In this document: positions 33,895-41,306 of the stretch, one piece after another
Numbering within the stretch: the stretch's first letter is position 1
How the letters are laid out: each line of letters opens with the position of its first letter
Origin: Kribbella monticola
Lineage (GTDB): Bacteria; Actinomycetota; Actinomycetes; Propionibacteriales; Kribbellaceae
Length of the DNA: 64,000 bases
Reading direction: 5' to 3'
NCBI RefSeq assembly: GCF_003261635.1
Contig: NZ_QFXK01000092.1
Coordinates: 124,001-188,000, forward strand
The notes under the pieces: model-generated
What the model was told of the DNA's origin: nothing
The model's input: only the letters and a program-made list of their open reading frames with translations
Databases searched by the model: none
Position numbers and translations under genes: made by a program

Positions 33895-33949
33895 TTTCCT
33901 TGCACGACGGATCACCTGCGGTCCACGCTGGCGGCGGAGGTGACAGCTG

Positions 33950-34450
33950 ATGGTCACGAAGACTGCCAGGGCTCGCCGGGCGGACACGGGTCCGCCGCGA
34001 ACCGATGGCGACGAATCGACGGTCCTGTTGGCATTTCTCGACTACCTCAGGGATGCGATCGTCGAGAAGGCTGCCGGAGCGCCTGAACCGCAGGTCCGGA
34101 CCGCTGGAGTTGCCTCGGGCACCAATGTGCTCGGGCTGGTCAAACACCTGACGGCTGTCGAGCGGTTCTACTTCCTGGGCGAGGACGTCAGCAGTTGGGC
34201 TGCGACGATGCGGCCGGTCCCGACCGACACGGTGGAGACCGTCGTCACGGCGTACCGCGAAGCCGTCAACCGGTCGAACGAGGTCATCAAGAGTTACACC
34301 GACCTGACCCAGCCCGCACCCCGGACTCCTCGGAAGGGCGAGCCGCCGTCGATGAGATGGCTTCTCATCCACCTCATCGAGGAGACCGGCCGCCATGCGG
34401 GCCACGCCGACATCCTGCGCGAACAGATCGACGGCGCCACCGGCCGTTAG
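33950..34450 (+). CDS. DinB family protein (DUF664)
   Basis: The 166-residue protein is a DinB/DUF664 four-helix bundle: TVLLAFLDYLRDAIVEKAAG, NVLGLVKHLTAVERFYF with a conserved His, and LLIHLIEETGRHAGHADILR with the C-terminal His pair, the usual metal ligands. Function unknown; some relatives are mycothiol- or bacillithiol-dependent transferases. The start at ATG 33950 has GGAGGTG about 8 nt upstream. It is divergent from the XRE-cupin regulator and ends convergent (4-bp overlap) with the esterase gene. Confidence 0.83.
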   Translation: MVTKTARARRADTGPPRTDGDESTVLLAFLDYLRDAIVEKAAGAPEPQVRTAGVASGTNVLGLVKHLTAVERFYFLGEDVSSWAATMRPVPTDTVETVVTAYREAVNRSNEVIKSYTDLTQPAPRTPRKGEPPSMRWLLIHLIEETGRHAGHADILREQIDGATGR

Positions 34451-35631
34451 CGGGCGATGGCTTGCTGGAGAAGAGGGACGAGGGGGACCAGCCGGTCGGG
34501 GAAGGCGTCCGCGAGGCCGTCGACGTGGTTGCCGTTGGCGATCCGGCGGTAGATGTGCAGGTTGGAGCGGCCTGCGCGGCGGACGAGTTCGGCGTACACG
34601 TCGGAGTCCTGCGAGATCGGTAGCAGGCTGTCGAGGGTGCCGTGGATGGTGGTCAGGGGGCGCCCGATGCGGCCGGTCAGGGCGATTCGGCGTACGGCCT
34701 GGTGGGCGGCAGGGCGACTCGCGTAGTCGTACGCCGCCTCGCTGCCGGTGTACGTCGGATCGAGCTCGGCCGCATAGATCCGTTGGGTCAGCTTCCAGTA
34801 GACCGTATAGTGATAGTCCCAGAGGAAGTCCGAGCGCGGATCGAAGCCCGCTGCGGCGATCCGGGCCGGAGATTGTTGCTCGTAGCCCCTGATTGCGGGC
34901 GGGAGAAAGGTCAGCAGGTTGGGGCTGTCGGCTGTCCACAAGGTGCCTTCCAGATCGACGCCGCGGGTGTACAGCTCGGGGTGGTTCTCCAGTTGCCAGC
35001 GGACCAGGTAGCCGCCGTTGGAGATGCCGGCGGCAATCACCTCGCGCGGCGGCCGGTGGTAGTGCTGGGCGACGACTGCCCGGGCGGCGCGGGTGAGCTG
35101 GGTGGTCCGCTGGTTCCACTCGACGATCGCGTCACCCGGCTTGACCCCATCGGTGAAGAAGTTCGCGCCGGTGTTGCCTTTGTCCGTCGCCGCGAACGCA
35201 TAGCCCTTGGCCAGCACGTAGTCGGAGATCGCGCGATCGTTCGCGTACTGCGCCCGTACCCCGGGCGAGCCGCTCACCACCAGACCACCGTTCCAGTTGG
35301 CAGGCAGCCGCAGTACGAACTGCGAGTCGTGGTTCCACCCATGGTTCGCGTTGGTGTGCGAGGTGTCGGGAAAGTACCCGTCGATCTGAACGCCAGGCAC
35401 TCCCGACTGCTGAGGCAGCCCCGCATGCGTCAGCCCCGCGAAGTCGGCCGGATTCGTATGCCCCGAAGCCACGGTGCCAGCAGTCGTCAGATCCGCGAGA
35501 CAAGCAACTTCCTGATACTCCGCGCCAGGCACCGCAACCCCGGAGCACCGTCCGGCCACGGCAGGCGGTGCAAGGCCCGCGATCAGCAAACAAGTCGTCA
35601 CGGCGAGGGGTAGTGCATGGCGGCGGCGCAT
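34447..35631 (-). CDS. Secreted alpha/beta-hydrolase, tannase/hydroxybutyrate-oligomer hydrolase-like
   Basis: The 394-residue protein has a signal peptide (about 1-26) and an alpha/beta-hydrolase core. The nucleophile is Ser204 in G-I-S-N-G-G, and the C-terminal N-G-N-H-V-D is the likely catalytic His. Landmarks such as DSQFVLRLPANWNGGLVVSG and AFAATDKGNTGANFFTDG recall the tannase/3-hydroxybutyrate-oligomer-hydrolase-like group. It would split an ester outside the cell; feruloyl, tannin or PHB oligomers are open choices. No operon partner is obvious. Confidence 0.75.
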   Translation of the reverse strand: MRRRHALPLAVTTCLLIAGLAPPAVAGRCSGVAVPGAEYQEVACLADLTTAGTVASGHTNPADFAGLTHAGLPQQSGVPGVQIDGYFPDTSHTNANHGWNHDSQFVLRLPANWNGGLVVSGSPGVRAQYANDRAISDYVLAKGYAFAATDKGNTGANFFTDGVKPGDAIVEWNQRTTQLTRAARAVVAQHYHRPPREVIAAGISNGGYLVRWQLENHPELYTRGVDLEGTLWTADSPNLLTFLPPAIRGYEQQSPARIAAAGFDPRSDFLWDYHYTVYWKLTQRIYAAELDPTYTGSEAAYDYASRPAAHQAVRRIALTGRIGRPLTTIHGTLDSLLPISQDSDVYAELVRRAGRSNLHIYRRIANGNHVDGLADAFPDRLVPLVPLLQQAIAR

Positions 35632-35730
35632 AGTGAGTCCTCCCGGTCGGCTACGCCAGACACGCTAAAAGGCCGCCGCCGTACGAACAGCGTGGTCGGG
35701 GCACACAACCGGCTCCCCAAGGATGTGGTC

Positions 35731-36921
35731 TCAGACCGGTCGGCTGTCGGCGGGTTGTTTGAGGAGGGTGAGGGCGATGGCGGGGAAGACCAGGACGGAG
35801 ACGAGGCCGGCGCAGGTCAAGGCGGCGGCGGTGACGGGGGACATCAGGCCGGTCGTGACGCCGATCTGGGTCGCGGTCACGATGAACGGCAAAGAGGTTG
35901 CCTGGAGCAACGCTACCGCCGCGGTGGAGTGCGGGCCGAGCGCCCGGACCGACAGGTACGCCGGTACGCCGCGGGCCACCAAGAGCGCCAGAAGGAACAG
36001 CGGGACCCGAAGCAGTGCGGCCGGATCGGCCAGCAGACCGCCGAGGTCGAGGCGTAGTCCGCTGGTGACGAAGAACACCGGGATGAGGAAGCCGTAGCCC
36101 AGCGCCGCGAGCTTCACCCGGAACTGCGGGTGCGAGCTGGAGTCGCGATCGACCAGCCCCACGACGGCACCGGCCAGAAACGCCCCGAGGATGGTCTCCA
36201 GGCCGAACTGCTCGGCCAGCGCGACGAAGGCGACGAGGAGCACCACCGCGGCCCGAACCCTGATCTCGGCCGTGGTGTCCTGCAACCTCACCAAGGTGGC
36301 TCCGATCCGTCGCGAGCGGGCCGCGGTCGACACCACCAACCCCGCGGTCGCTACCAGCAGGGCGAACAGCGCCACCATCACCAGCCGCTCGCCCGCGCTG
36401 CCGCCTTCGGCGGAGAAGAGCAGTGACAGCACCAGCACAGCGGCGAAGTCAGCGATCGAGGCGGCCGCGATGGTCGACTGCCCGACTTCGCCGTCGACCT
36501 GGCCGGCGTCCTTGAGCACCGGAACGACCAGGCCGAGCGAGGTCGCGGACAAGGTGACCGCGAGCAGGTACGGGCTGTGCACCCAGCCGGCCGCGGCGAA
36601 ACCGGCGCCGGCGAGACCGCCCAGCACCAGCGTGATCAGGTAGCCGAGCAGGGCCAGCCGCAGTACTGGGCCGCGCAGCCGGTGGACGTCGATCTCCAGG
36701 CCGGCCAGGAAGAGCAGGAATCCGAGACCGAGCAGCGAGACGATCTGCACCGGCAGGTCGATGTCGACGAGGCCGAGGCCGTGCGGTCCCAACACGATGC
36801 CCGCGACGATCTCGAGGACCACGGCCGGGATCCGCAGTCTTGGTGCGAGCCCCAGCAGCAGCGGCGCCAGCAGCGCGACCAGGACGACGGCGAAGAGGTT
36901 GGTGAACTGGACATCCGGCAT
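35731..36921 (-). CDS. CPA2-type cation:proton antiporter
   Basis: This 396-residue membrane protein has about 12-13 helices and Na+/H+ exchanger (KefB-like, without the RCK domain) features: LEIVAGIVLGPHGLGLV, LGFLLFLAGLEID, ATSLGLVVPVLKDAG, ETILGAFLAGAVVGL and LIPVFFVTSGLRLD. Asp/Glu in the centre likely carry the ion. The start ATG at 36919-36921 has GAGGGG 5 nt upstream and lies only 34 bp after the anti-sigma stop, so it is probably expressed with the sigma/anti-sigma pair. K+ or Na+ specificity cannot be told. Confidence 0.88.
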   Translation of the reverse strand: MPDVQFTNLFAVVLVALLAPLLLGLAPRLRIPAVVLEIVAGIVLGPHGLGLVDIDLPVQIVSLLGLGFLLFLAGLEIDVHRLRGPVLRLALLGYLITLVLGGLAGAGFAAAGWVHSPYLLAVTLSATSLGLVVPVLKDAGQVDGEVGQSTIAAASIADFAAVLVLSLLFSAEGGSAGERLVMVALFALLVATAGLVVSTAARSRRIGATLVRLQDTTAEIRVRAAVVLLVAFVALAEQFGLETILGAFLAGAVVGLVDRDSSSHPQFRVKLAALGYGFLIPVFFVTSGLRLDLGGLLADPAALLRVPLFLLALLVARGVPAYLSVRALGPHSTAAVALLQATSLPFIVTATQIGVTTGLMSPVTAAALTCAGLVSVLVFPAIALTLLKQPADSRPV

Positions 36922-36955
36922 TGCGGCCCCTCGTGAAGCAGCAGGCGCGCAGGTA

Positions 36956-37189
36956 CTAGCTGTCGCGCGGGAAGTTGCGGAAGGCATCGAGCAGCCGGTC
37001 GCGGGTCTCCTCGGAGAGGCTTTCCGCGCGGAGTCGGCCCACTTCGTCGATGCTGCGGCGGATCTGGTCGAGATAGATCTCGCAGCCCTCGCAGATCGCC
37101 AGGTGCTCGACGAATCGTCGTTCGGTCTCGCTGTCCAGGGTTCCTTCGAGGAAGGCGGTGACGAGTTCGACCAGCTGTGCACACGTCAT
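36956..37189 (-). CDS. Small zinc-finger (zf-HC2) anti-sigma factor
   Basis: The 77-residue protein contains the ZAS motif H-L-A-I-C-E-G-C, i.e. H-x3-C-x2-C (about residues 29-36), within a helical domain beginning MTCAQLVELVTAFLEGTLDS. It has no membrane segment, so it is a cytosolic, RsrA-like type that could sense thiol/redox or zinc. Its start overlaps the sigma factor stop (ATGA), so it binds and controls that sigma factor. Confidence 0.88.
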   Translation of the reverse strand: MTCAQLVELVTAFLEGTLDSETERRFVEHLAICEGCEIYLDQIRRSIDEVGRLRAESLSEETRDRLLDAFRNFPRDS

Positions 37190-37875
37190 GAGGCGCCGCC
37201 CGTCGTCGCCGCGTAGTACTGCTCCAGGTGGCTGCGGACGGCTGCGCGGGCGCGGTGCAGGAGGACGCGCTGGTTGGCGGTCGAGATCTCCAGCAGGCTG
37301 CAGACCTCGTCCGCGCTCTGGCCGTCGATGTCGCGCAGGGTGAGGACGACCCGCTGCCGGGCCGGGAGTCCCTCCAGGGCAGCGGCCACGACACCTCGCA
37401 CCTCCCTGGCGAGCACCTCGCTCTCGGTGCTCGGCCAGATCTTCGGAAACGTCAGCCACCCATCGGGGTACGGATCCTCCGGGCCGCGGAAGCGGCTCTG
37501 GTCGACTGTCGGTCCGTCGTCGGTGCTCAGGCTCGCCCACGGCACTGTGCGCTGCTCGCGGACGCCGCGCTTGCGTGCGGTGTTGACCAGGATCCGGTAG
37601 ACCCACGTCTTCAGCGACGACCGGCCCTCGAACCTGCCGATGCCCTGGAACACAGCCAGCCAGGTGTCCTGGACGACCTCCTCCGCACTGGCGGCCGTCG
37701 ACACGAAGCTGCGCGCGAGCCGCAGCATCGAGGCGGACCAGCCGTCCAGCAGCCGCGCGAAAACCTCCTCGTCGCCGGCTCGGAGTGCGGCGAGGAGGAC
37801 CTCGTCCGGCGGCAGGGGTGTGACCACAACTCGAAGGTAGTGGACAAACCCCGCGCTGGAAGGCGTTCGGCTCAT
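37186..37875 (-). CDS. ECF sigma factor, paired with anti-sigma
   Basis: The 229-residue protein has sigma region 2 (about 25-95: VFARLLDGWSASMLRLARSF, EEVVQDTWLAVFQGIGRFEG, SLKTWVYRILVNTARKRG) and region 4 (about 155-225: LPARQRVVLTLRDIDGQSAD, EVCSLLEISTANQRVLLHRA). Between them is a long linker (about 100-150). Start ATG 37873-37875 with an AGGGG-type site; an internal GTG at 37827 could also serve. The three-gene unit sigma - anti-sigma - antiporter suggests regulation of an ion/redox response. Confidence 0.87.
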   Translation of the reverse strand: MSRTPSSAGFVHYLRVVVTPLPPDEVLLAALRAGDEEVFARLLDGWSASMLRLARSFVSTAASAEEVVQDTWLAVFQGIGRFEGRSSLKTWVYRILVNTARKRGVREQRTVPWASLSTDDGPTVDQSRFRGPEDPYPDGWLTFPKIWPSTESEVLAREVRGVVAAALEGLPARQRVVLTLRDIDGQSADEVCSLLEISTANQRVLLHRARAAVRSHLEQYYAATTGGAS

Positions 37876-37901
37876 TACCCCTGCCTTACCGGTACCGCGG
37901 G

Positions 37902-38612
37902 TCAGCGGTACTCCGGGTTCTCGAAGTCGAAGCGGCAGCCCGCGTCCCACTCCGACCGCTGGTTCCCGTACGCCGGGATGCCGCCCGCGTCCTTGAGCAT
38001 CCGGGCCAGGTGCAGCAGGTTCCAGGTCATGAAGGTGGTGTTGCGGTTGGTGAAGTCGTTCTCGGGTCCACCGGAACCTTCGTCGAGGTACGACGGTCCC
38101 GGGCCGGCCTCGCCGATCCAGCCGGCATCGGCCTGTGGCGGAACGGTGTAGCCGAGATGCTGCAGGCTGTAGAGGATGTTCATCGCGCAGTGCTTGACGC
38201 CGTCCTCGTTGCCGGTGATCAGGCACCCGCCGACGCGTCCGTAGTACGCGTACTGGCCCGCGGAGTTGAGGATCGAGGAGTTGCCGTACAGCCGCTCGAT
38301 CACCTGCTTGGTGACGGAGCTGTTGTCGCCGAGCCAGATCGGGCCGGCGATGACGAGGATGTCGGCCGCCATCACCTTCTCCTGGATCGCCGGCCATGCG
38401 TCCACTTCCCAGCCGTGCTCGGTCATGTCGGGCCAGACGCCGGTGGCGATGTCGTGGTCGATCGCGCGGATCACCTCGACCCCGACCCCGTGCTTCTCCA
38501 TGATCTTGCGACTCACCTCGACCAGACCTTCGGTGTTGCTCGGCTCGGGTGAACGCTTCAGGGTGCAGTTGACGAACAGCGCGCGCAAGTCGTCGTATCG
38601 GGTGTCGGTCAT
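37902..38612 (-). CDS. Flavodoxin-like NAD(P)H-dependent oxidoreductase
   Basis: The 236-residue protein has a flavodoxin fold with the FMN loop near the N-terminus (ALFVNCTLKRSPEPSNTEGL) and DILVIAGPIWLGDNSSVTKQ, VGGCLITGNEDGVKHCAMNI. It belongs to the NAD(P)H-dependent FMN reductase family. The start at ATG 38610-38612 (SD AAGGAG, 9 nt) is 29 bp after the Rieske-TPP gene, so it is the second gene of an operon with it. A redox partnership is plausible. The C-terminal region (DAGCRFDFENPEYR) is conserved in relatives. Confidence 0.83.
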   Translation of the reverse strand: MTDTRYDDLRALFVNCTLKRSPEPSNTEGLVEVSRKIMEKHGVGVEVIRAIDHDIATGVWPDMTEHGWEVDAWPAIQEKVMAADILVIAGPIWLGDNSSVTKQVIERLYGNSSILNSAGQYAYYGRVGGCLITGNEDGVKHCAMNILYSLQHLGYTVPPQADAGWIGEAGPGPSYLDEGSGGPENDFTNRNTTFMTWNLLHLARMLKDAGGIPAYGNQRSEWDAGCRFDFENPEYR

Positions 38613-38641
38613 TGCGGTTTTCTCCTTGTGGGTCAGGGGAT

Positions 38642-40573
38642 TCACAGCAGTTCGGCGTCCTGCTCGATGCAGAGCAGGACCGGGCCGTCGGTCGCGAACA
38701 GTTCGGTCATCGCCGCCTCGAGGTCTTCGCGGCGGTCGACCCGCAGGCCGGTCGCGCCGCAGAGACGGGCGTACTGCGCCCAGTCGGGGTTGACGAGTGA
38801 GGTGTGCCAGACGGGATAGTCGGCGGCCAGTTGCTCCTTGCTGATCTTGCCGAGCGCGTTGTTGTTCAGCAGCACGTGCTTGATGCCGATGCCGTACTTG
38901 ACCGCGGTGGTCAGCTCGGCGGCGTACTGACCGAAGCCGCCGTCGCCGGTGACCGCGACGATCGGCCGGCCGGGTGCTGCCGCCCAGGCGCCCAGCGCGG
39001 CCGGATAGCCGAAGCCGATCGAGCCGAGGTAGCCGGACATCAACACCGGTTGACCTTTCGACTCCAGATACCGGCCGAGTGAGTAAGCATGGTTGCCGAC
39101 GTCAACAGTCACGACAGCCTCAGCGGGCAGGTGCCGGGAGAGTACGTCGAAGACGGCGGCCGCCGAGACACCGCGACCGCGGTCGTCGTTCGCCCGGCGC
39201 GCCTTCTCCGCCCGCCAGATCGCCCAGCGCTCGGCGACATCGGGACGTTGATCCGTGGCCTTCGTCTCCGGCAGCCGATCGATGAGGGCGGTGAGGCTGA
39301 GTGCCGCGTCGCCGAGTACGTCCACCGTGACGGCGTCGAACCGGCCGATCGCGGCGTGGTCGTCGTCGAGCTGCACGATCTGCTTGTACGCCGCGATGCC
39401 GGTGTGATTGGAGAACGAGGCGCCGACGACGACGAGCAGATCGGACTCGTTCATCAGCCAGCTGGCCACCGGCGTACCGCTGCGGCCGAGGACTCCGGCG
39501 CCGAGCGGATGCGTGTCCGGTACGAGTCCCTTGGCCTTGAAGGTGGTCAGGACCGGGGAGTTGAGGTGCTCGGCGAGCCGGCGTACTTCGGCTTCCGCAC
39601 CGCGGGCGCCGTGGCCGACGATAATCACCGGTCTGCGGGCGTCACGGATCAGCATGGCGGCGCGGGTCAACGCGTCCTCGTCCGGACGGATCCGGCGGGC
39701 CGACAGTCGTCCGCGAGGCGTTGCCGCGGGGGAGTCCGAGGGCAGTACCTGGACCTCGTCCGGCAGCACCAGATGAGCGACACCCCGGCCGTCGATCGCG
39801 TGCTTGACGGCCAGACCGGCCAGTTCGGCGTGGTCGCTGCCGGCCTGGATCGCGGTGCTCGAGACGGCGACGTCCTTGAAGACCGCGGTGAGATCGAGGT
39901 CCTGGAACGCGCCGCGACCGAGCACCTTGGACGGGACCTGGCCGGAGACGGCGAGAACGGGGGAGCCGTCGAGCTTGGCGTCGTACAGGCCGGTCAGCAG
40001 GTTGGTGGAACCAGGGCCGGCGATCGCGAAGCAGGCGGCGGGACGGCCGGTGAGCTTGCCGTAGGCGCCGGCCGCGAAGGCCGCGGCACCCTCGTGCCGG
40101 ATGCCGATATAGGTGAGTTCACCCCGCTCCTCCGCGCGCCGCATCGCCTCGGCGAACCCGAGATTGGAATGCCCGACCATCCCGAAGACATGACTGATGC
40201 CGTGGGCAACCAACGTCTCGACCAGCACGTCCGACACCGTCCGCACCGCCTCCGGTACGCCGGGAAGCCGGACGTAGACCCCATCGGCTCGTTCGTCGAC
40301 GGGATAGGCGGTCACCCCGTCGGAGAACCCCTCCGGGGGTTGCCCGGTGATCGGGTCGTAGTCGTACCCGTGCCACGGGCAGCGCAGCAGACCCTTCTCG
40401 ATCGAGCCCTCCCCGAGCGGCCCGCCCTGGTGTGGACAGTGGTTGTCCAGTGCTCCCAGCCGGGCCCCGCAGCGCGCCAGAGCGACGCTCCGGCCGTCCA
40501 CGATCACACTGCGAACCCGGCCGTCCTCCGGTACGTCGACGGGTTCGACCCGATGCCATCCGTCCCCGGCCAT
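38642..40573 (-). CDS. Rieske [2Fe-2S] domain fused to a TPP-dependent pyruvate oxidase-like enzyme
   Basis: The 643-residue protein starts with a Rieske domain (about 1-103): C46-x-H48 and C65-x2-H68 (N-H-C-P-H and R-C-P-W-H) bind a 2Fe-2S cluster. A TPP enzyme of the POX/acetolactate synthase type follows (about 110-640), with the catalytic Glu161 (RHEGAAAFAAGAYG), the central transhydrogenase-like domain and a C-terminal TPP motif GDGGFGQ...NNN. GGGAGG lies 6 nt before ATG 40571-40573. The fusion and the adjacent flavodoxin-like gene suggest an electron-transferring decarboxylase. No FAD motif could be confirmed by eye. Confidence 0.85.
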   Translation of the reverse strand: MAGDGWHRVEPVDVPEDGRVRSVIVDGRSVALARCGARLGALDNHCPHQGGPLGEGSIEKGLLRCPWHGYDYDPITGQPPEGFSDGVTAYPVDERADGVYVRLPGVPEAVRTVSDVLVETLVAHGISHVFGMVGHSNLGFAEAMRRAEERGELTYIGIRHEGAAAFAAGAYGKLTGRPAACFAIAGPGSTNLLTGLYDAKLDGSPVLAVSGQVPSKVLGRGAFQDLDLTAVFKDVAVSSTAIQAGSDHAELAGLAVKHAIDGRGVAHLVLPDEVQVLPSDSPAATPRGRLSARRIRPDEDALTRAAMLIRDARRPVIIVGHGARGAEAEVRRLAEHLNSPVLTTFKAKGLVPDTHPLGAGVLGRSGTPVASWLMNESDLLVVVGASFSNHTGIAAYKQIVQLDDDHAAIGRFDAVTVDVLGDAALSLTALIDRLPETKATDQRPDVAERWAIWRAEKARRANDDRGRGVSAAAVFDVLSRHLPAEAVVTVDVGNHAYSLGRYLESKGQPVLMSGYLGSIGFGYPAALGAWAAAPGRPIVAVTGDGGFGQYAAELTTAVKYGIGIKHVLLNNNALGKISKEQLAADYPVWHTSLVNPDWAQYARLCGATGLRVDRREDLEAAMTELFATDGPVLLCIEQDAELL

Positions 40574-40594
40574 GTAACGCCTCCCCACCTCGGC

Positions 40595-40608
40595 GACACG
40601 AACGTGTC
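40595..40608. promoter_or_regulatory. Near-perfect inverted repeat between divergent genes
   Basis: GACACG-AA-CGTGTC lies between the start of the Rieske-TPP gene (40573, minus) and the plus gene at 40662. A 6-bp perfect inverted repeat with 2-bp spacer could be an operator for either. Confidence 0.35.
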
Positions 40609-40661
40609 TGAAGGGTCAGTGCCGTCAGGGCGCCTGGCGTTACACGAGGAGACTGGGAACC

Positions 40662-41288
40662 ATGGACGAGCAGAAACTGGTGAGCACGCGGCGAGCGCTG
40701 CACGGCGTGGCCGAGCTGATCCTGGCCGGTCCGCAGCACCGCCTGGGCGGCGGGATCCGGCTGCGCGTCGTACCGGGCGGGTTCGCGACCGTCGCCGCGC
40801 CGGACTTCCGCGTGGACGGCGACCTGCTCGTCGTACCGGGTGGGTCGATCGAGCTCTCCGGCGGGACCTTTGCCGAGCGTGCGAAGCAGGCCGGCGTCGA
40901 GGCGAGCCGGCTGGACGAGGTCTATTCCGGCGGCCCGAAGATCGACCCGGACTCGGCGATCGACCTCGACCCAGCCGCTGCCCGCCTCATCGCCGACGCC
41001 TTCGCCCGCGGTGACGCCGCCCTCCGCGCGCTCGACCCCGATGCCACTCCGGTCCTGTGGCCTGAGCATTTCGATGTCGGCATCACGCTCGACGAGGTCA
41101 ACTACGGCGTCTCACCCGGCGATGACACGATCCCGGAGCCGTATGCGTACGTCGGCCCGTGGGCCGCGCGTACCGGCACCTTCTGGAACGCCTCCTTCGG
41201 TGCTACCCGGATGATGACCGACCTTCCCGACTCGGAAGCTGTGCTCGCCTTCTTCCGCGCGGGTCAACAGCAGGCAGGCGTCGTCTAG
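40662..41288 (+). CDS. Conserved actinobacterial hypothetical protein
   Basis: The 208-residue protein begins MDEQKLVSTRRALHGVAELI and is soluble, with mixed alpha/beta segments, a Gly-rich strand (GDLLVVPGGSIELSGG) and a C-terminal LDEVNYGVSPGDDTIPEPYA, then YVGPWAARTG, then FWNASFGATRM. This pattern is familiar from actinobacterial proteins of unknown function; I assign no activity. GAGGAG lies about 10 nt before the ATG. Diverges from the Rieske-TPP gene and is convergent with the helical-repeat gene. Confidence 0.65.
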   Translation: MDEQKLVSTRRALHGVAELILAGPQHRLGGGIRLRVVPGGFATVAAPDFRVDGDLLVVPGGSIELSGGTFAERAKQAGVEASRLDEVYSGGPKIDPDSAIDLDPAAARLIADAFARGDAALRALDPDATPVLWPEHFDVGITLDEVNYGVSPGDDTIPEPYAYVGPWAARTGTFWNASFGATRMMTDLPDSEAVLAFFRAGQQQAGVV

Positions 41289-41306
41289 GCCGACACCAGT
41301 GGGGCC

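Noticed and set aside
36577..37216. Plus-strand frames across the antiporter and sigma genes
   Set aside because: They are antisense to genes with clear sigma, anti-sigma and transporter motifs.
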